DNA from: Paractinoplanes aksuensis
Lineage (GTDB): Bacteria > Actinomycetota > Actinomycetes > Mycobacteriales > Micromonosporaceae
Direction of reading: 5' to 3'
DNA length: 64,000 nucleotides
Assembly: GCF_024137025.1 (NCBI RefSeq)
Contig: NZ_JAMYJR010000009.1
Coordinates: 186,001-250,000 of the forward strand
Numbering within the stretch: position 1 is the first letter of the stretch; each line of letters starts with the position of its first letter. Below the pieces are notes generated by a model. That model ran no database searches. It saw nothing but the letters and a program-made list of their open reading frames with translations, and was not told the origin of the DNA. Of the stretch, positions 9,227 through 18,142 are shown in pieces. Made by a program: the position numbers and the translations under genes.

Positions 9227-9445
9227 TCAGTGCTTCATCGATTCGTAGATCTCTTTGCACTGCGGGCACACCGGGGAACCCGGCTTCGGCGATTTGGTCA
9301 CCGGGAACTTCTCGCCGCACAGCGCGATGACGTACGTGCCCATGACCGCGCTCTCGGCGATCTTCTCTTTACGCACGTAATGGAACATCTCTGGCCCGGT
9401 GTCGGCATCCTTGGTTTCGGGACGCTCCAGGATCTCCGTGCTCAC
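9227..9445 (-). CDS. DUF3039 protein
   Basis: A 72-residue protein of the actinobacterial DUF3039 family. Conserved parts are 'FHYVRKEKI', 'VMGTYVIALCGEKFPVTKSP' and 'CPQCKEIY'. Cys43, Cys60 and Cys63 with His22 could bind a metal. The function is unknown. It is followed after 25 bases by the TRIC channel gene on the same strand, a neighbourhood that may form one transcript. Confidence 0.85.
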   Translation of the reverse strand: MSTEILERPETKDADTGPEMFHYVRKEKIAESAVMGTYVIALCGEKFPVTKSPKPGSPVCPQCKEIYESMKH

Positions 9446-9618
9446 GACATCTGCCCTTCATTTCACGTGGTCAGGATCGTCGAGCCACCGGTCCCCCCGG
9501 CCCACGGCAGCTGACGAAAGCTCCAACCCGCAAGTGTGACACCTCGGACCGGACCGGTCCAACGACCAGCTCGGCGGTCTTTGGTCAGGTCGTGATCAGG
9601 CACCGTACGGTAGCTCTC

Positions 9619-10575
9619 GTGACTGACTTCGCGATTCGATACGGCGAGCACGTGACCCGTGCCCGCCGGGACAGCCGGCCGGTGGTCGCGCTCGAGAGCA
9701 CGATCATCTCGCACGGCCTGCCGCACCCGGACAACCTGCGGGTGGCGCGCGAGATCGAGCAGACCGTGCGCGACCAGGGCGCCGTGCCGGCCACGATCGG
9801 CATGATCGGCGGCGAGCTGATCGTCGGCCTCGACGACGCCCAGATCGAGCACCTGGCGCTGGCCGAGGGCGTGGCCAAGCTGTCGGTCCGCGATCTCGCC
9901 GTGGCCGCCGCCCGGCGCGCCGACGGTGCCACCACGGTCGCTGCCACCAGCGCGGTCGCGGCCGCCGCGGGCATCGGCGTGTTCGCCACCGGTGGCCTGG
10001 GAGGCGTCCACCGCGAGGCGAACGTCACCTTCGACGAGTCGGCCGACCTCACCACGCTCGCGCGTACGCCGATCGTGGTCGTCTGCGCCGGCGTGAAGTC
10101 GATCCTCGACGTCGGCGCCACGCTGGAGCGGCTCGAGACGCTGGGCGTGTCCGTGGCCGGCTACGGCACCCGGCGCTTCCCCGGCTTCTTCATCACCGAC
10201 GGCGGCTTCGACGTCGACTGGCAGCTCGACTCGCCCGAGCAGGTGGCCGACGTGATCCGCGCCCGCTCCGACCAGAACGTGGGGGCGGGCGCGCTGATCC
10301 TGGCCAACCCGCTGCCGGCCGACGAGCAGCTCGATCCGGAGCTGCACGACCGCACCCTGTCCGAGGGCCTCTCGCTGCTCGCGCGGGGCGGCATCACCGG
10401 CAAGGCGGTGACCCCGTTCCTGCTGAGCCACTTCCACGAGAGCACCGAGGGCAAGAGCCTCGAGGTCAACGTCCGCATCATTCTGCGCAACGCCGCCCTC
10501 GCCGCGCAGATCGCCGTGGCCACCGCGACCGAGGCGACCGCCCCGCTGGGCTTCAGCGTCCCCGCATCCGCGTGA
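9619..10575 (+). CDS. psuG: Pseudouridine-5'-phosphate glycosidase
   Basis: 318 residues starting at GTG 9619 (VTDFAIRYG), close to the 312 of E. coli PsuG. The enzyme reversibly cleaves the C-C glycosidic bond of pseudouridine 5'-phosphate to uracil and ribose 5-phosphate. Family motifs include 'VALESTIISHGLPHPDN', 'GVFATGGLGGVHR', 'VVCAGVKSILD' and 'NPLP..EQL'. The stop overlaps the start of the downstream sugar-kinase gene by four bases (GTGA), a typical glycosidase/kinase pair for salvage or breakdown of pseudouridine from RNA turnover. Confidence 0.93.
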   Translation: MTDFAIRYGEHVTRARRDSRPVVALESTIISHGLPHPDNLRVAREIEQTVRDQGAVPATIGMIGGELIVGLDDAQIEHLALAEGVAKLSVRDLAVAAARRADGATTVAATSAVAAAAGIGVFATGGLGGVHREANVTFDESADLTTLARTPIVVVCAGVKSILDVGATLERLETLGVSVAGYGTRRFPGFFITDGGFDVDWQLDSPEQVADVIRARSDQNVGAGALILANPLPADEQLDPELHDRTLSEGLSLLARGGITGKAVTPFLLSHFHESTEGKSLEVNVRIILRNAALAAQIAVATATEATAPLGFSVPASA

Positions 10576-11450
10576 TCATCGTCGTCGGCGATCTCGTCAC
10601 CGACGTGCTGGTGGCGCATCGTGGGCCGATCGAGCTCGGCTCGGACACCGCCGCCGCCATCACGGTGAGCGGCGGTGGCCAGGCCGCGAACACGGCGGCC
10701 TGGCTCGCGCACGCCGGTCAGCCGGTCACGCTGATCGCCGCTGTCGGCGACGACCCGGCCGGCCGCGAGCGGGTGGCCGAGCTGACGGCGGCCGGGGTGC
10801 GCTGCGCCGTGCGGGCCCACCCGGGTCAGGTCACCGGCAGCGTGGTCGTGCTGGCCGGCCCCGAGGAGCGCACGATGATCACCGACCGGGGCGCGGCCCT
10901 GCGGCTCGACCCGGCCCACGTCCGGGCCGCGATCGAGAGCACCGAGGCTTCCCACCTGCACCTTTCCGGCTATCCGCTGCTGCACGACGGGTCGCGGCGG
11001 GCCGGGCTGGAAGCACTGAAGGTCGCCGCGGAGCGGGGGCTGACGACCAGCGTCGACGCGGCCTCGGCGGCGCCGCTGCGCGCGGCCGGGCCCGAGGCGT
11101 TCCTGGACTGGGTACGCGACTGCGACCTGCTGCTGTGCAACGCCGATGAGGCCGACGTGCTGGCCGGCGCGGGGGCAGCAGCCGGGCAGGCCCGTCGGCT
11201 GACTCAACACGTACGCAATGTGGTGGTCAAGCAAGGCGCAGCGGGGGCTGTCTGGGGATCGCGCGACGGCTCCGCGGTGACGGTGACGCCCACACGGGTG
11301 GCCATGAAGGACCCGACCGGCGCGGGCGACGCGTTCGCGGCCGGCCTGCTCGCCGCGTGGTGCGCCGGCCGGGCCTCGGAAGCCGCGCTGAAGGCAGGCG
11401 CCGCACTCGGCGCGCAAGCCGTCGCCTCGATTGGCGCGCGGCCAGCATAG
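10572..11450 (+). CDS. psuK: PfkB-family carbohydrate kinase, probable pseudouridine kinase
   Basis: A 292-residue ribokinase-like kinase. It has the N-terminal 'VVGDLVTDVLV', the substrate-side 'SGGGQAANTAAWLA' and the ATP/anion-hole signature 'DPTGAGDAFAAGLLAAW' with the catalytic Asp of 'GAGD'. GTG 10572 overlaps the psuG stop, so the two are translationally coupled. This points to phosphorylation of pseudouridine to give the PsuG substrate; sequence alone would only say PfkB family, so the substrate is inferred from context. Confidence 0.85.
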   Translation: MIIVVGDLVTDVLVAHRGPIELGSDTAAAITVSGGGQAANTAAWLAHAGQPVTLIAAVGDDPAGRERVAELTAAGVRCAVRAHPGQVTGSVVVLAGPEERTMITDRGAALRLDPAHVRAAIESTEASHLHLSGYPLLHDGSRRAGLEALKVAAERGLTTSVDAASAAPLRAAGPEAFLDWVRDCDLLLCNADEADVLAGAGAAAGQARRLTQHVRNVVVKQGAAGAVWGSRDGSAVTVTPTRVAMKDPTGAGDAFAAGLLAAWCAGRASEAALKAGAALGAQAVASIGARPA

Positions 11451-11570
11451 GGCTCGTCCAGCGGCTCACATGGGTGCGAGGTGCAGTCCATGCCGGCGTC
11501 AGCCGCAGGCCGGAGCTGTGTCGGGCCGGCGAGAATCCCGGTGTCCTCACCCCGCAACGGCTGGAGGGAG

Positions 11571-11588
11571 CCCGCCATGATCGGCGGG
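11571..11588. terminator. Short hairpin between psuK and DUF3099
   Basis: CCCGCC (11571-11576) pairs with GGCGGG (11583-11588) around a 6-base loop between convergent genes. The stem is short and there is no T-tract, so this is a weak candidate for bidirectional termination. Confidence 0.35.
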
Positions 11589-11595
11589 ACGGGTC

Positions 11596-12009
11596 CTAAC
11601 GCTTCTCGCGGTCGCGGGGGTCGGCGGAGGTCCAGCGTTCGCCCGTCTCGGTCGGCTCGAGATCGATGGTCAGGTACTCGGTGGTCTCGGCAGAGTGCTG
11701 CGGCAGGCTGGCCGGCGGCTTGGGCTCGCGGGCCAGGGCGTCGGCCGCGCGCTCGGCCTTGGTCTTGGGCGGCCGGTCGTTGGCGATGAGCACGGCTGCC
11801 CACGGCAGGAAGACCATGCCGGCGGCGCAGAGGATCAGCCACAGCCCGAGCAACGGTGGACGGATGCTGAGCAGCACCGCGCCCACGATCAGGCAGGCGG
11901 CCCGGATGCTCATCATCGTCACGTAGCGGATCTGCCGCCAGCGGAACTGTTCTTCCGGACTGCGAGCGGCGTCTGTGATGAGAACCGCCCGGTCCGGCTG
12001 CTTCTTCAC
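11596..12009 (-). CDS. DUF3099 membrane protein
   Basis: A 137-residue actinobacterial protein. The start 'ITDAARSPEEQFRWRQIRYVTMM' is the family signature. Two membrane helices follow at about 33-50 and 54-75. The C-terminal half is charged and disordered ('PPKTKAERAADALAREPKPP'). The function is unknown. It stands alone, convergent with psuGK. Confidence 0.82.
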   Translation of the reverse strand: MKKQPDRAVLITDAARSPEEQFRWRQIRYVTMMSIRAACLIVGAVLLSIRPPLLGLWLILCAAGMVFLPWAAVLIANDRPPKTKAERAADALAREPKPPASLPQHSAETTEYLTIDLEPTETGERWTSADPRDREKR

Positions 12010-12096
12010 GATGGGGTCTCCGATCGACCCCCCATAATTACACCGTTGCCATCACGACGCCCAGCGCGCTACAAAACCGCGTCGTTCCGGGACCGG

Positions 12097-12672
12097 TCAG
12101 GCCTTGGCGGCCGCCTTCATCTCTTTCTTGTACGCACGAACCTTGCCCAGGCTCTGCTCATCGACGATGTCGGCCACCGACTTGTACGAACCTTCGACGC
12201 CGTAGCCACCGGCGGCCTCCCGCCAGCCGGCCGGTTGCACGCCGTACTGCTTGCCGAGCAGTGCCACGAAGATCTGTGACTTCTGCTTGCCGAAGCCGGG
12301 CAGTGAGGCAACCCGCTTGAGCAGCTCACTACCGTCCTCGGCACCGGCCCACAGCTGCGCAGCGTCGCCGTCGTACCGGTCGACCAGCGCCCGGCAGACC
12401 TCTTGCACCCGGACCGCCATGGCCTTGGGGAACCGGTGCAACGCCGGCGGCTTGGCAAAGATCGCGATCAGCGCCTCAGGATCGAACTCAGCCAGCTCGA
12501 CCGCAGTCGGCGCATGCCCAAGCCGCTGCGACAGCACCAACGGCGAGCTGAACGCCTTCTCCAACGGAATCTGCTGATCGAGCACCATACCGATCAACAA
12601 CGCCAGCGGATCGGTGGACAACAGCTGGTTGGCCTCGGCGTCAATAGGCAGCGAAAGCGTCATGACGCTCAT
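12097..12672 (-). CDS. HhH-GPD-type base-excision DNA repair protein
   Basis: About 191 residues from ATG 12672; an ATG three codons later (12663) is also possible. The fold of helix-hairpin-helix DNA glycosylases is visible: 'LLIGMVLDQQIPLEKAFSSP' at the N-terminus and the hairpin 'VASLPGFGKQKSQIFVALLGKQYG' in the C-terminal half. Actinobacterial members are often mislabelled as HesB-like Fe-S proteins. No C-terminal [4Fe-4S] cysteine cluster is present. A role in excision of damaged bases is a family inference; the usual catalytic Asp/Lys could not be placed with confidence. Confidence 0.8.
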   Translation of the reverse strand: MSVMTLSLPIDAEANQLLSTDPLALLIGMVLDQQIPLEKAFSSPLVLSQRLGHAPTAVELAEFDPEALIAIFAKPPALHRFPKAMAVRVQEVCRALVDRYDGDAAQLWAGAEDGSELLKRVASLPGFGKQKSQIFVALLGKQYGVQPAGWREAAGGYGVEGSYKSVADIVDEQSLGKVRAYKKEMKAAAKA

Positions 12673-12766
12673 CCTCGCAGGTCCCTCCAGCCACCCGCTG
12701 CGCCCTCGACACCCCCGTCCGTGACGCGGCACGGGCGCAATGCAGCAAGCGCGCAGCAGCGCAGTG

Positions 12767-12900
12767 AGGCGAGGCGAGGCGAGGGTGCAACGTGGCGTCG
12801 CGCGAGTACAGCGTCGCGCGGCAAGGGCGCAGCGTCGCGCGGCGCCACCACCACATCGCGGCGCGGGGCCGCCCCCATGTCTCGGCGGTCGGCCGGGGCC
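12767..12900. repeat. Low-complexity GC repeat region
   Basis: GAGGC repeats at 12767-12783 are followed by three copies of a GCGTCGCGCG(G/A) unit starting near 12795, 12811 and 12832, and then a related TCGCGGCGCGG. The region separates the repair gene from the two-component operon. No gene is supported in it. Confidence 0.5.
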
Positions 12901-12910
12901 GGCCGCGGGG

Positions 12911-13558
12911 TCAGCGGAGGCCGCCCTCGTAGGCGGCGATGACCAGGTGGGAGCGGTCGCGGCCGTCGAACTTGGCCAGCAGGCGGTTGATGTGGGTCTT
13001 GACCGTGGACATGCTTACGCCCAGGTCGGCGGCTATCTGGTCGTTGGAGAGGCCGCGCGCCACCAGCAGCAGAACCTCACGTTCGCGACCGGTGATGTGG
13101 GGCAGCGGCACGACCTGACGTTCGGGCATTTCCACGTACGCATCGATCAGCCGTTCCTGAGCTGTCGGACCCAGCAGACGGCCGCCCGCCGCCACATGCC
13201 GGATGCCCGCGATCAGCTCGTCGGGCAATGCCTCTTTCATGAGAAAGCCCTGCGCGCCCGCCCGCAGCGCCCCGAGCACGTATTCCTTGAGGTCGAAGGT
13301 GGTCAGCACGAGCACCTGCGTCTCGACGCGGGGAAAGCCCTGACAGATCTCGCGGGTGGCCTCGATGCCGTCCATGTCGGGCATCCGGATATCCATCAGG
13401 ACGACATCAGGGCGTTCCCGCCGGACGACCTCGACTGCTTCCCGCCCCGTCCCCGCCTCGCCGACGCAAACCAGCCCCGGCGTGTGGTCGATCAGCAGCC
13501 GGAAACTGCCCCGCACCAGCACCTGGTCGTCAGCCACGACCACCCGGACGTCAGTCAT
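12911..13558 (-). CDS. NarL/FixJ-family response regulator
   Basis: 215 residues from ATG 13558, which overlaps the histidine kinase stop by four bases (ATGA). The receiver domain (2-120) has 'VVADDQVLVRG' with the acidic pocket, the phosphoacceptor Asp56 in 'VVLMD', and 'LTTFDLKEYV' with 'GFLMKEA' carrying the conserved Lys. The C-terminal LuxR-type helix-turn-helix starts near 148 ('LTGREREVLLLVARGLSNDQIA'-like). It is predicted to bind DNA as a phosphorylated dimer, most simply to control the divergent ABC exporter genes. Confidence 0.92.
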   Translation of the reverse strand: MTDVRVVVADDQVLVRGSFRLLIDHTPGLVCVGEAGTGREAVEVVRRERPDVVLMDIRMPDMDGIEATREICQGFPRVETQVLVLTTFDLKEYVLGALRAGAQGFLMKEALPDELIAGIRHVAAGGRLLGPTAQERLIDAYVEMPERQVVPLPHITGREREVLLLVARGLSNDQIAADLGVSMSTVKTHINRLLAKFDGRDRSHLVIAAYEGGLR

Positions 13559-14895
13559 GAGCCGTACCGCAGGGTCGTCGCCACCCGCCACCCACCGCCC
13601 GCCTGCGGACCGGCGCTCAGCTCACCGCCGAACTGGGCCGCACGCTCGCGCATCCCGATCAACCCCTGCCCAGCCTCAGACCGGGGCACGGCGGCTTCGC
13701 CCTCGTCGTCTCCCCGCCGCTGCGGCCGGTCAGGCGCCGCCGGGCCCGGAGCGTGGGGCCCGCCGTTGTCGGTCACCCGCACGTCGACCCGGCCTTCGGC
13801 CGTCACGACCTCGACCCGGCAGCGCGTAGCCCTCGAATGCCGGACCACGTTGGTCAGCGCTTCTTGCACGACGCGATAGACCGACAGAGCGACATCACCG
13901 GGCAGAGCCGCCGCCGGCGTCTCAGCCTCGGCCTCGGCCGGTGTCTCGGCCCGACCCTTGGCCGGCATTTCGGCCCGTGCCTCGGCCGGTATGTTGGCCT
14001 CTGGCTCAGCCGGTATCTTGGCCGCTGTCTCGCCCTCGCCCGGTTTCTCGAACCGCGAGTCGAACTCGACGGTCAGGCCGGTCGAGCGGGCCGCCTCGAT
14101 CAGGCCGTCGAGGTCGGCCAGCCCCGGCGTCGGCCTCAGCGCCGCCTCGGCCCGGACGACACCGAGCGCGCGGCGGATCTCGCCCAGCGTCTCGCGGCTG
14201 GTGGTGGCGATCACCCGCAGAGCCTCACGCATCTCGTCCGGACGGTCGGCCCCGACGTGATCGGCGATTGTGGCCTTGACCGCGATCATGCTCATGCTGT
14301 GGGCGACGATGTCGTGCAGCTCGCGGGCTATGCGCAGCCTCTCTTGCTCGACCGCCAGCACGGTGGCCTGCTCGGTCCGCGACAAGGCGTGCGCTCGCCT
14401 TTCCCGGACCACGCGGCCCGTCGCCCAGCACGCGCCGACCACCCAGGTGACCAGGCCGGTGCCCATCACGTCGTGCGAGGTCGCACCGAAGACCGCCGCC
14501 ACGACCACCGCAGCGGCCAGGACGATGGGCACCGAACGGCGACGGCCGACCTGCAGGCCCACTGAATAAAGGACCAGGCCCAGCGCGAAGACCGGCGCGG
14601 TGCCCGCGTAGAAGGGGATGGCGCCGGACCCGACGGCAAAGGAGCCGACTGCGAGAACCGCGATCGACACCGCGATCGGCCACAAACGACGGACCGCCAC
14701 CGGCAGGCCCAGGGCAAGGCCCAGGAGCACGGAGAACCAGCCGGGCTCGACCCAGCCGCCCGGCGGGTCGGTCGGCGCCTCGGTGGCCGCGTAGCCGCAG
14801 ACCAGCACGGCCGCCGCGGCCAGCAGACCGTCGATGGCGATCAGCTGGCCACGGCTGAGCCTGCGGAGGAGAAGGGAGGGTGCAGCGGCAGTCAC
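13555..14895 (-). CDS. NarL-type sensor histidine kinase
   Basis: 446 residues from GTG 14895. The N-terminal half has about five membrane helices (residues about 16-160). The HisKA_3 dimerisation/phosphoacceptor helix is 'RLRIARELHDIVAHSMSMI' with the acceptor His of 'ELHD'. The HATPase domain has 'VVQEALTNVVRHS' (N box), 'VTDNGG' and 'GLIGMRERAAQFGG'. Between the acceptor domain and the ATPase domain lies an unusual 35-45 residue Pro/Ala/Glu repeat ('IPAEARAEMPAKGRAETPAE'), absent from typical homologues as I recall them. It forms an operon with the response regulator and is divergent from an ABC exporter. Confidence 0.9.
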   Translation of the reverse strand: MTAAAPSLLLRRLSRGQLIAIDGLLAAAAVLVCGYAATEAPTDPPGGWVEPGWFSVLLGLALGLPVAVRRLWPIAVSIAVLAVGSFAVGSGAIPFYAGTAPVFALGLVLYSVGLQVGRRRSVPIVLAAAVVVAAVFGATSHDVMGTGLVTWVVGACWATGRVVRERRAHALSRTEQATVLAVEQERLRIARELHDIVAHSMSMIAVKATIADHVGADRPDEMREALRVIATTSRETLGEIRRALGVVRAEAALRPTPGLADLDGLIEAARSTGLTVEFDSRFEKPGEGETAAKIPAEPEANIPAEARAEMPAKGRAETPAEAEAETPAAALPGDVALSVYRVVQEALTNVVRHSRATRCRVEVVTAEGRVDVRVTDNGGPHAPGPAAPDRPQRRGDDEGEAAVPRSEAGQGLIGMRERAAQFGGELSAGPQAGGGWRVATTLRYGS

Positions 14896-15016
14896 GAGAG
14901 CGACGTTATCGAGCCGGACCGGCCGCCCGCGTCAACCCACAGTTCGATTTTCTGCCGCCCCGCACCGGAACCCCGGTTGGACGACAACCGGCCCGCCGCT
15001 CGCCAAGCTCGACGGC

Positions 15017-15751
15017 ATGACGACACCGATGGTTTCGATACGAGATCTGCGGATGGAATACGGATCCGGCCCGGCCCGGGTAACCGCGCTCGACGGTCTG
15101 TCGGCCGATCTCGCCGCGGGCAGCTTCACCGCCGTGATGGGCCCTTCCGGCTCCGGCAAGTCCACTTTGCTGCACTGCGCCGCCGGCCTCGATCGCCCCA
15201 CCGCCGGCCACGTGACGATCGACGGTGTCCGTCTGGCCGATCTCGACGAGACCGGGCTGACCCTGCTGCGCCGGCGGCGGATCGGCTTCGTCTTCCAGTC
15301 CTTCAACCTCATCTCGGCGCTGACCGCTGCGCAAAACGTCGCCCTACCGCTGCGGCTGTCCGGCCGCCGCGTCTCCACGGGCGAGGTGACTGCCGCGCTC
15401 GCCGCCGTCGGCCTGGCCGACCGGGCCGGGCACCGCCCGGTCGAGCTCTCCGGCGGGCAGCAGCAGCGGGTGGCCATCGCCCGCGCGATGATCACCGAGC
15501 CCGCCGTCATCTTCGCCGACGAGCCCACCGGCGCTCTCGACAATCAGACCTCCCGCCACGTCCTCGAGCTCCTGCGCGCCCTGGCCACCGATCGGGGCCA
15601 GACGATTGTCATGGTCACGCACGATCCGGTGGCCGCGGCGTGGGCCGATGCGGTGCTGCTGCTGGCCGACGGCCGGCTCGCCGATCGCCTCGACGGCGCC
15701 TCGGCCGAGGTCATCGCGGCCCAGATGGCCCGGGCGGAGGCGGCATGCTGA
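15017..15751 (+). CDS. ABC transporter ATP-binding protein, MacB/LolD type
   Basis: 244 residues from ATG 15017. Walker A 'GPSGSGKST' (42-50), Q-loop 'FVFQSFNLI', signature 'LSGGQQQR' (144-151) and Walker B 'VIFADEP' (164-170) are complete, and the H-loop 'VTHD' follows. This subgroup works with FtsX-type permeases in export or extraction of peptides and lipids. The stop overlaps the permease start by seven bases. The divergent two-component system suggests an envelope-stress or antimicrobial-peptide detoxification module, by analogy with Bce/Mac systems. Confidence 0.94.
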   Translation: MTTPMVSIRDLRMEYGSGPARVTALDGLSADLAAGSFTAVMGPSGSGKSTLLHCAAGLDRPTAGHVTIDGVRLADLDETGLTLLRRRRIGFVFQSFNLISALTAAQNVALPLRLSGRRVSTGEVTAALAAVGLADRAGHRPVELSGGQQQRVAIARAMITEPAVIFADEPTGALDNQTSRHVLELLRALATDRGQTIVMVTHDPVAAAWADAVLLLADGRLADRLDGASAEVIAAQMARAEAAC

Positions 15752-18042
15752 CCCGTGACCGCCTCGGCTCCCTCCTCGCGGTTCTCGTCGGCACGGCCGT
15801 GGTCACGCTGACCCTCACCCTGCTCGCCTCGGCCGGTCCGCGGTGCCCCGAGCGGTTCTCCGCCGTGACGGTCGCCCTGCTGAGCCCCGAGGTGTCCACC
15901 CCGGCCGACCCGTTCCCCGAGTCCCGGCCGTGGCCGGCCGACGAGGCGACCCGGCTCACCGCCCGGCTCGTCGAAGTTCCCGGCGTGCGGGCGGCCGTCG
16001 CCGACCGGCCGTTTTACGCGCAGCCACTGGTGGCGGGGCGACCGGTGGCCGCGATCCAGCAAGGCCTGGGCTGGGCGAGCGCAGCGATGGCGTCCGATCG
16101 CCTGGTCGCGGGCCGGGCGGCCACCGGCTCCGGCGAGGTCGTGCTCGGCCGCAGCCTGGGCCTTCCAGTGGGTGCCACGGCGACTGTCCTCACCGCGAGC
16201 GGTCCGGCCTCGTGGCGGGTGACCGGGCTGGTCGAGGCCGACCGGCTCTACGTGGCCGACGCCGAGGCGGCCCGGCTCGCCCCCGGTGTGCGGGTCATCG
16301 GACTGACCGGCAATCCCGACCTGGATGAGGTGCGGGCCGCCGCGGGCGGCGCGACAGTGCTGCACGGCTCCGGGTTGGGGCGGCTCGAGTCCAGGTCCGA
16401 CGCGCACGACCGGTGGATCGGTCTGCAGGTGCTGACCGCCATGATCGCCCTTTCGGTGTTCTCCTCGATTTTCGTGATCGCCTCGACACTCGCTCTCTCG
16501 ATCAATCAGCGCCGGCGCGAGATCGGTCTGCTGCGCGCGGTCGGCGCCACACCACGACAGGTCCGGCTCACCGTGCTGCGCGAGGCCGCAGTGATCGGCC
16601 TATGGGGCGGGGCCGCCGGTGCAGTCGTCGGTGTGCTGCTGGCCCCGATGATCGGGGGTGTGCTGGTCGATGCCGGCTTTCAACCCGAGTCCTTCCGGGC
16701 GGGTGTCCACTGGTGGCCGGTTCTGGCCGGTATCGCGCTCGGGCCGCTGGTCGCCGTGGCTGGTGGGTCGCCCGCGGCGCGGCGGGCGTCACGGGTGCGT
16801 CCGCTCGAGGCGTTGCGCCGGGCCGAGGTCGAGACCCGGCCCATGACCCGCACACGCTGGGTCGTCGGGCTCGTGTTCGTCGTGATCGGCCTGGCCGCCG
16901 GTGCGGCCACAGTGGTCACTGACGACCTGTCCGCGTTGGGCACGTACGCACTGCTCGGTGCCATGGCCCTGATCGTTTCCGCAACCGTGCTGGCGCCGGC
17001 CGTGGTGCCGCTGGTGGTGCGGCTGATTCTTCGCCCGGCGGGCGGCGCGCTGGGCACGGTGATCCGGGAGAGCGCCCTGGCCGGCGCCCGGCGGACGGCT
17101 TCGACGGCCGCGCCGGTGCTGCTCACGGTGGCCTTCTCTGTATTCATCGCCGGCAACGTGCAGACCGCGGAGAAGGCGTACGCCGACCGCCGGGCCGAGG
17201 CGACCGGGACGCGGGCAGTGATCGTCCCCGACGGCACGCCCGGTCTCAGCGATGTCGCCGCCGCTGACGGAGAGCTCGTCACCAGCATCTACATCGGTGA
17301 CACCGTGGCCACGGCGGCCGGCTCACCGTCCAGTCCGGCTGACGGCAGCGTGGTGCTCAGCGAGTCGCGCGCTCGGGAGTGGGGTGTAACCGAGGGCGGC
17401 ACGATCGACGCGACGTTCGCCGACGGGGCCCGTGTGTCGCTGCGGGTGTCAGCCGTGCGACCTGACACTTCGGGGTCCAGCGGCGTTGTGCTGTCCAGGG
17501 CGGAGGTGCGGCGCCACGATCCGTCGGCGCTGGTGCAGGCTACGCCCGTCGCCGCGGGCGCTCCGGCAGTGGCGCCGCTCGGCGGGCGGATCGTCGATGT
17601 CGCGACCTACGCACGCGAGGCGGACGCCGAGGAGGACCGGCAGGTCTGGATCTTCACGCTGTTGCTGATCGGGATCTCGGTGGGGTACGGCTCCCTCGCG
17701 GTCGCGAACACGCTGGCCATGGCGACCGCGCGGCGGGCCAACGACTACCGGCTGCTCCGGCTGGCCGGGGCCACCCGCCGACAGGTGCTGCTGACCGTCG
17801 CCGGCGAGTCGGCCCTCTCGGTCCTGGTCGGCTCGGTGCTGGGAACTGCGGCCGCGGTCCTCGCTCTTCACGGAGCGACAGCGGGACTCCGGGCGCAGAC
17901 CGGCACGTCGGTCGCGCTCACCGTGCCCTGGCCCGTGCCGGCGGCCGCGGTGGGTGCTTGCTTCGTCCTGGCCGTGATGGCCGCCACGCTTCCGGCTCGA
18001 GCGCATCTGACGGCTGCCAACCCGCTCCGGGAACGAGCATGA
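15745..18042 (+). CDS. FtsX-family ABC transporter permease
   Basis: 765 residues from ATG 15745 ([11 protein letters not shown]); the long open frame before it is only a shadow of the ATPase gene. It has an N-terminal helix, an extracytoplasmic domain, then a first FtsX domain ('STLALSINQRRREIGLLRAVGATPRQVR'), a central part, a second extracytoplasmic domain and a C-terminal FtsX domain ('ANTLAMATARRANDYRLLRLAGATRRQV'). The duplicated FtsX arrangement, without a long BceB-type loop, is common in actinobacterial exporters. It is co-translated with the ATPase. Confidence 0.93.
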   Translation: MLTRDRLGSLLAVLVGTAVVTLTLTLLASAGPRCPERFSAVTVALLSPEVSTPADPFPESRPWPADEATRLTARLVEVPGVRAAVADRPFYAQPLVAGRPVAAIQQGLGWASAAMASDRLVAGRAATGSGEVVLGRSLGLPVGATATVLTASGPASWRVTGLVEADRLYVADAEAARLAPGVRVIGLTGNPDLDEVRAAAGGATVLHGSGLGRLESRSDAHDRWIGLQVLTAMIALSVFSSIFVIASTLALSINQRRREIGLLRAVGATPRQVRLTVLREAAVIGLWGGAAGAVVGVLLAPMIGGVLVDAGFQPESFRAGVHWWPVLAGIALGPLVAVAGGSPAARRASRVRPLEALRRAEVETRPMTRTRWVVGLVFVVIGLAAGAATVVTDDLSALGTYALLGAMALIVSATVLAPAVVPLVVRLILRPAGGALGTVIRESALAGARRTASTAAPVLLTVAFSVFIAGNVQTAEKAYADRRAEATGTRAVIVPDGTPGLSDVAAADGELVTSIYIGDTVATAAGSPSSPADGSVVLSESRAREWGVTEGGTIDATFADGARVSLRVSAVRPDTSGSSGVVLSRAEVRRHDPSALVQATPVAAGAPAVAPLGGRIVDVATYAREADAEEDRQVWIFTLLLIGISVGYGSLAVANTLAMATARRANDYRLLRLAGATRRQVLLTVAGESALSVLVGSVLGTAAAVLALHGATAGLRAQTGTSVALTVPWPVPAAAVGACFVLAVMAATLPARAHLTAANPLRERA

Positions 18043-18142
18043 TGACCGACGAGGGTGATGGTGACCACCTCGCCCGCCGGGTCACGGTTTACCGGTGGGC
18101 CTCGGGGGCACCTGCAGTGCCGATCTGCCGAAAGGAAACGAG

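Noticed and set aside
6763..9330. Long plus-strand open frame antisense to the helicase and channel genes
   Set aside because: It is a GC-rich shadow: His/Arg/Gly-rich, without domains, spanning two well-supported minus-strand genes.
11455..11590. Cobalamin riboswitch
   Set aside because: Only a short core resemblance; the B12 box and a downstream target gene are missing.
14977..15744. In-frame N-terminal extension of the FtsX permease across the ATPase gene
   Set aside because: The extension is an Arg-rich out-of-frame reading of the ATP-binding protein gene; the true permease start is ATG 15745.
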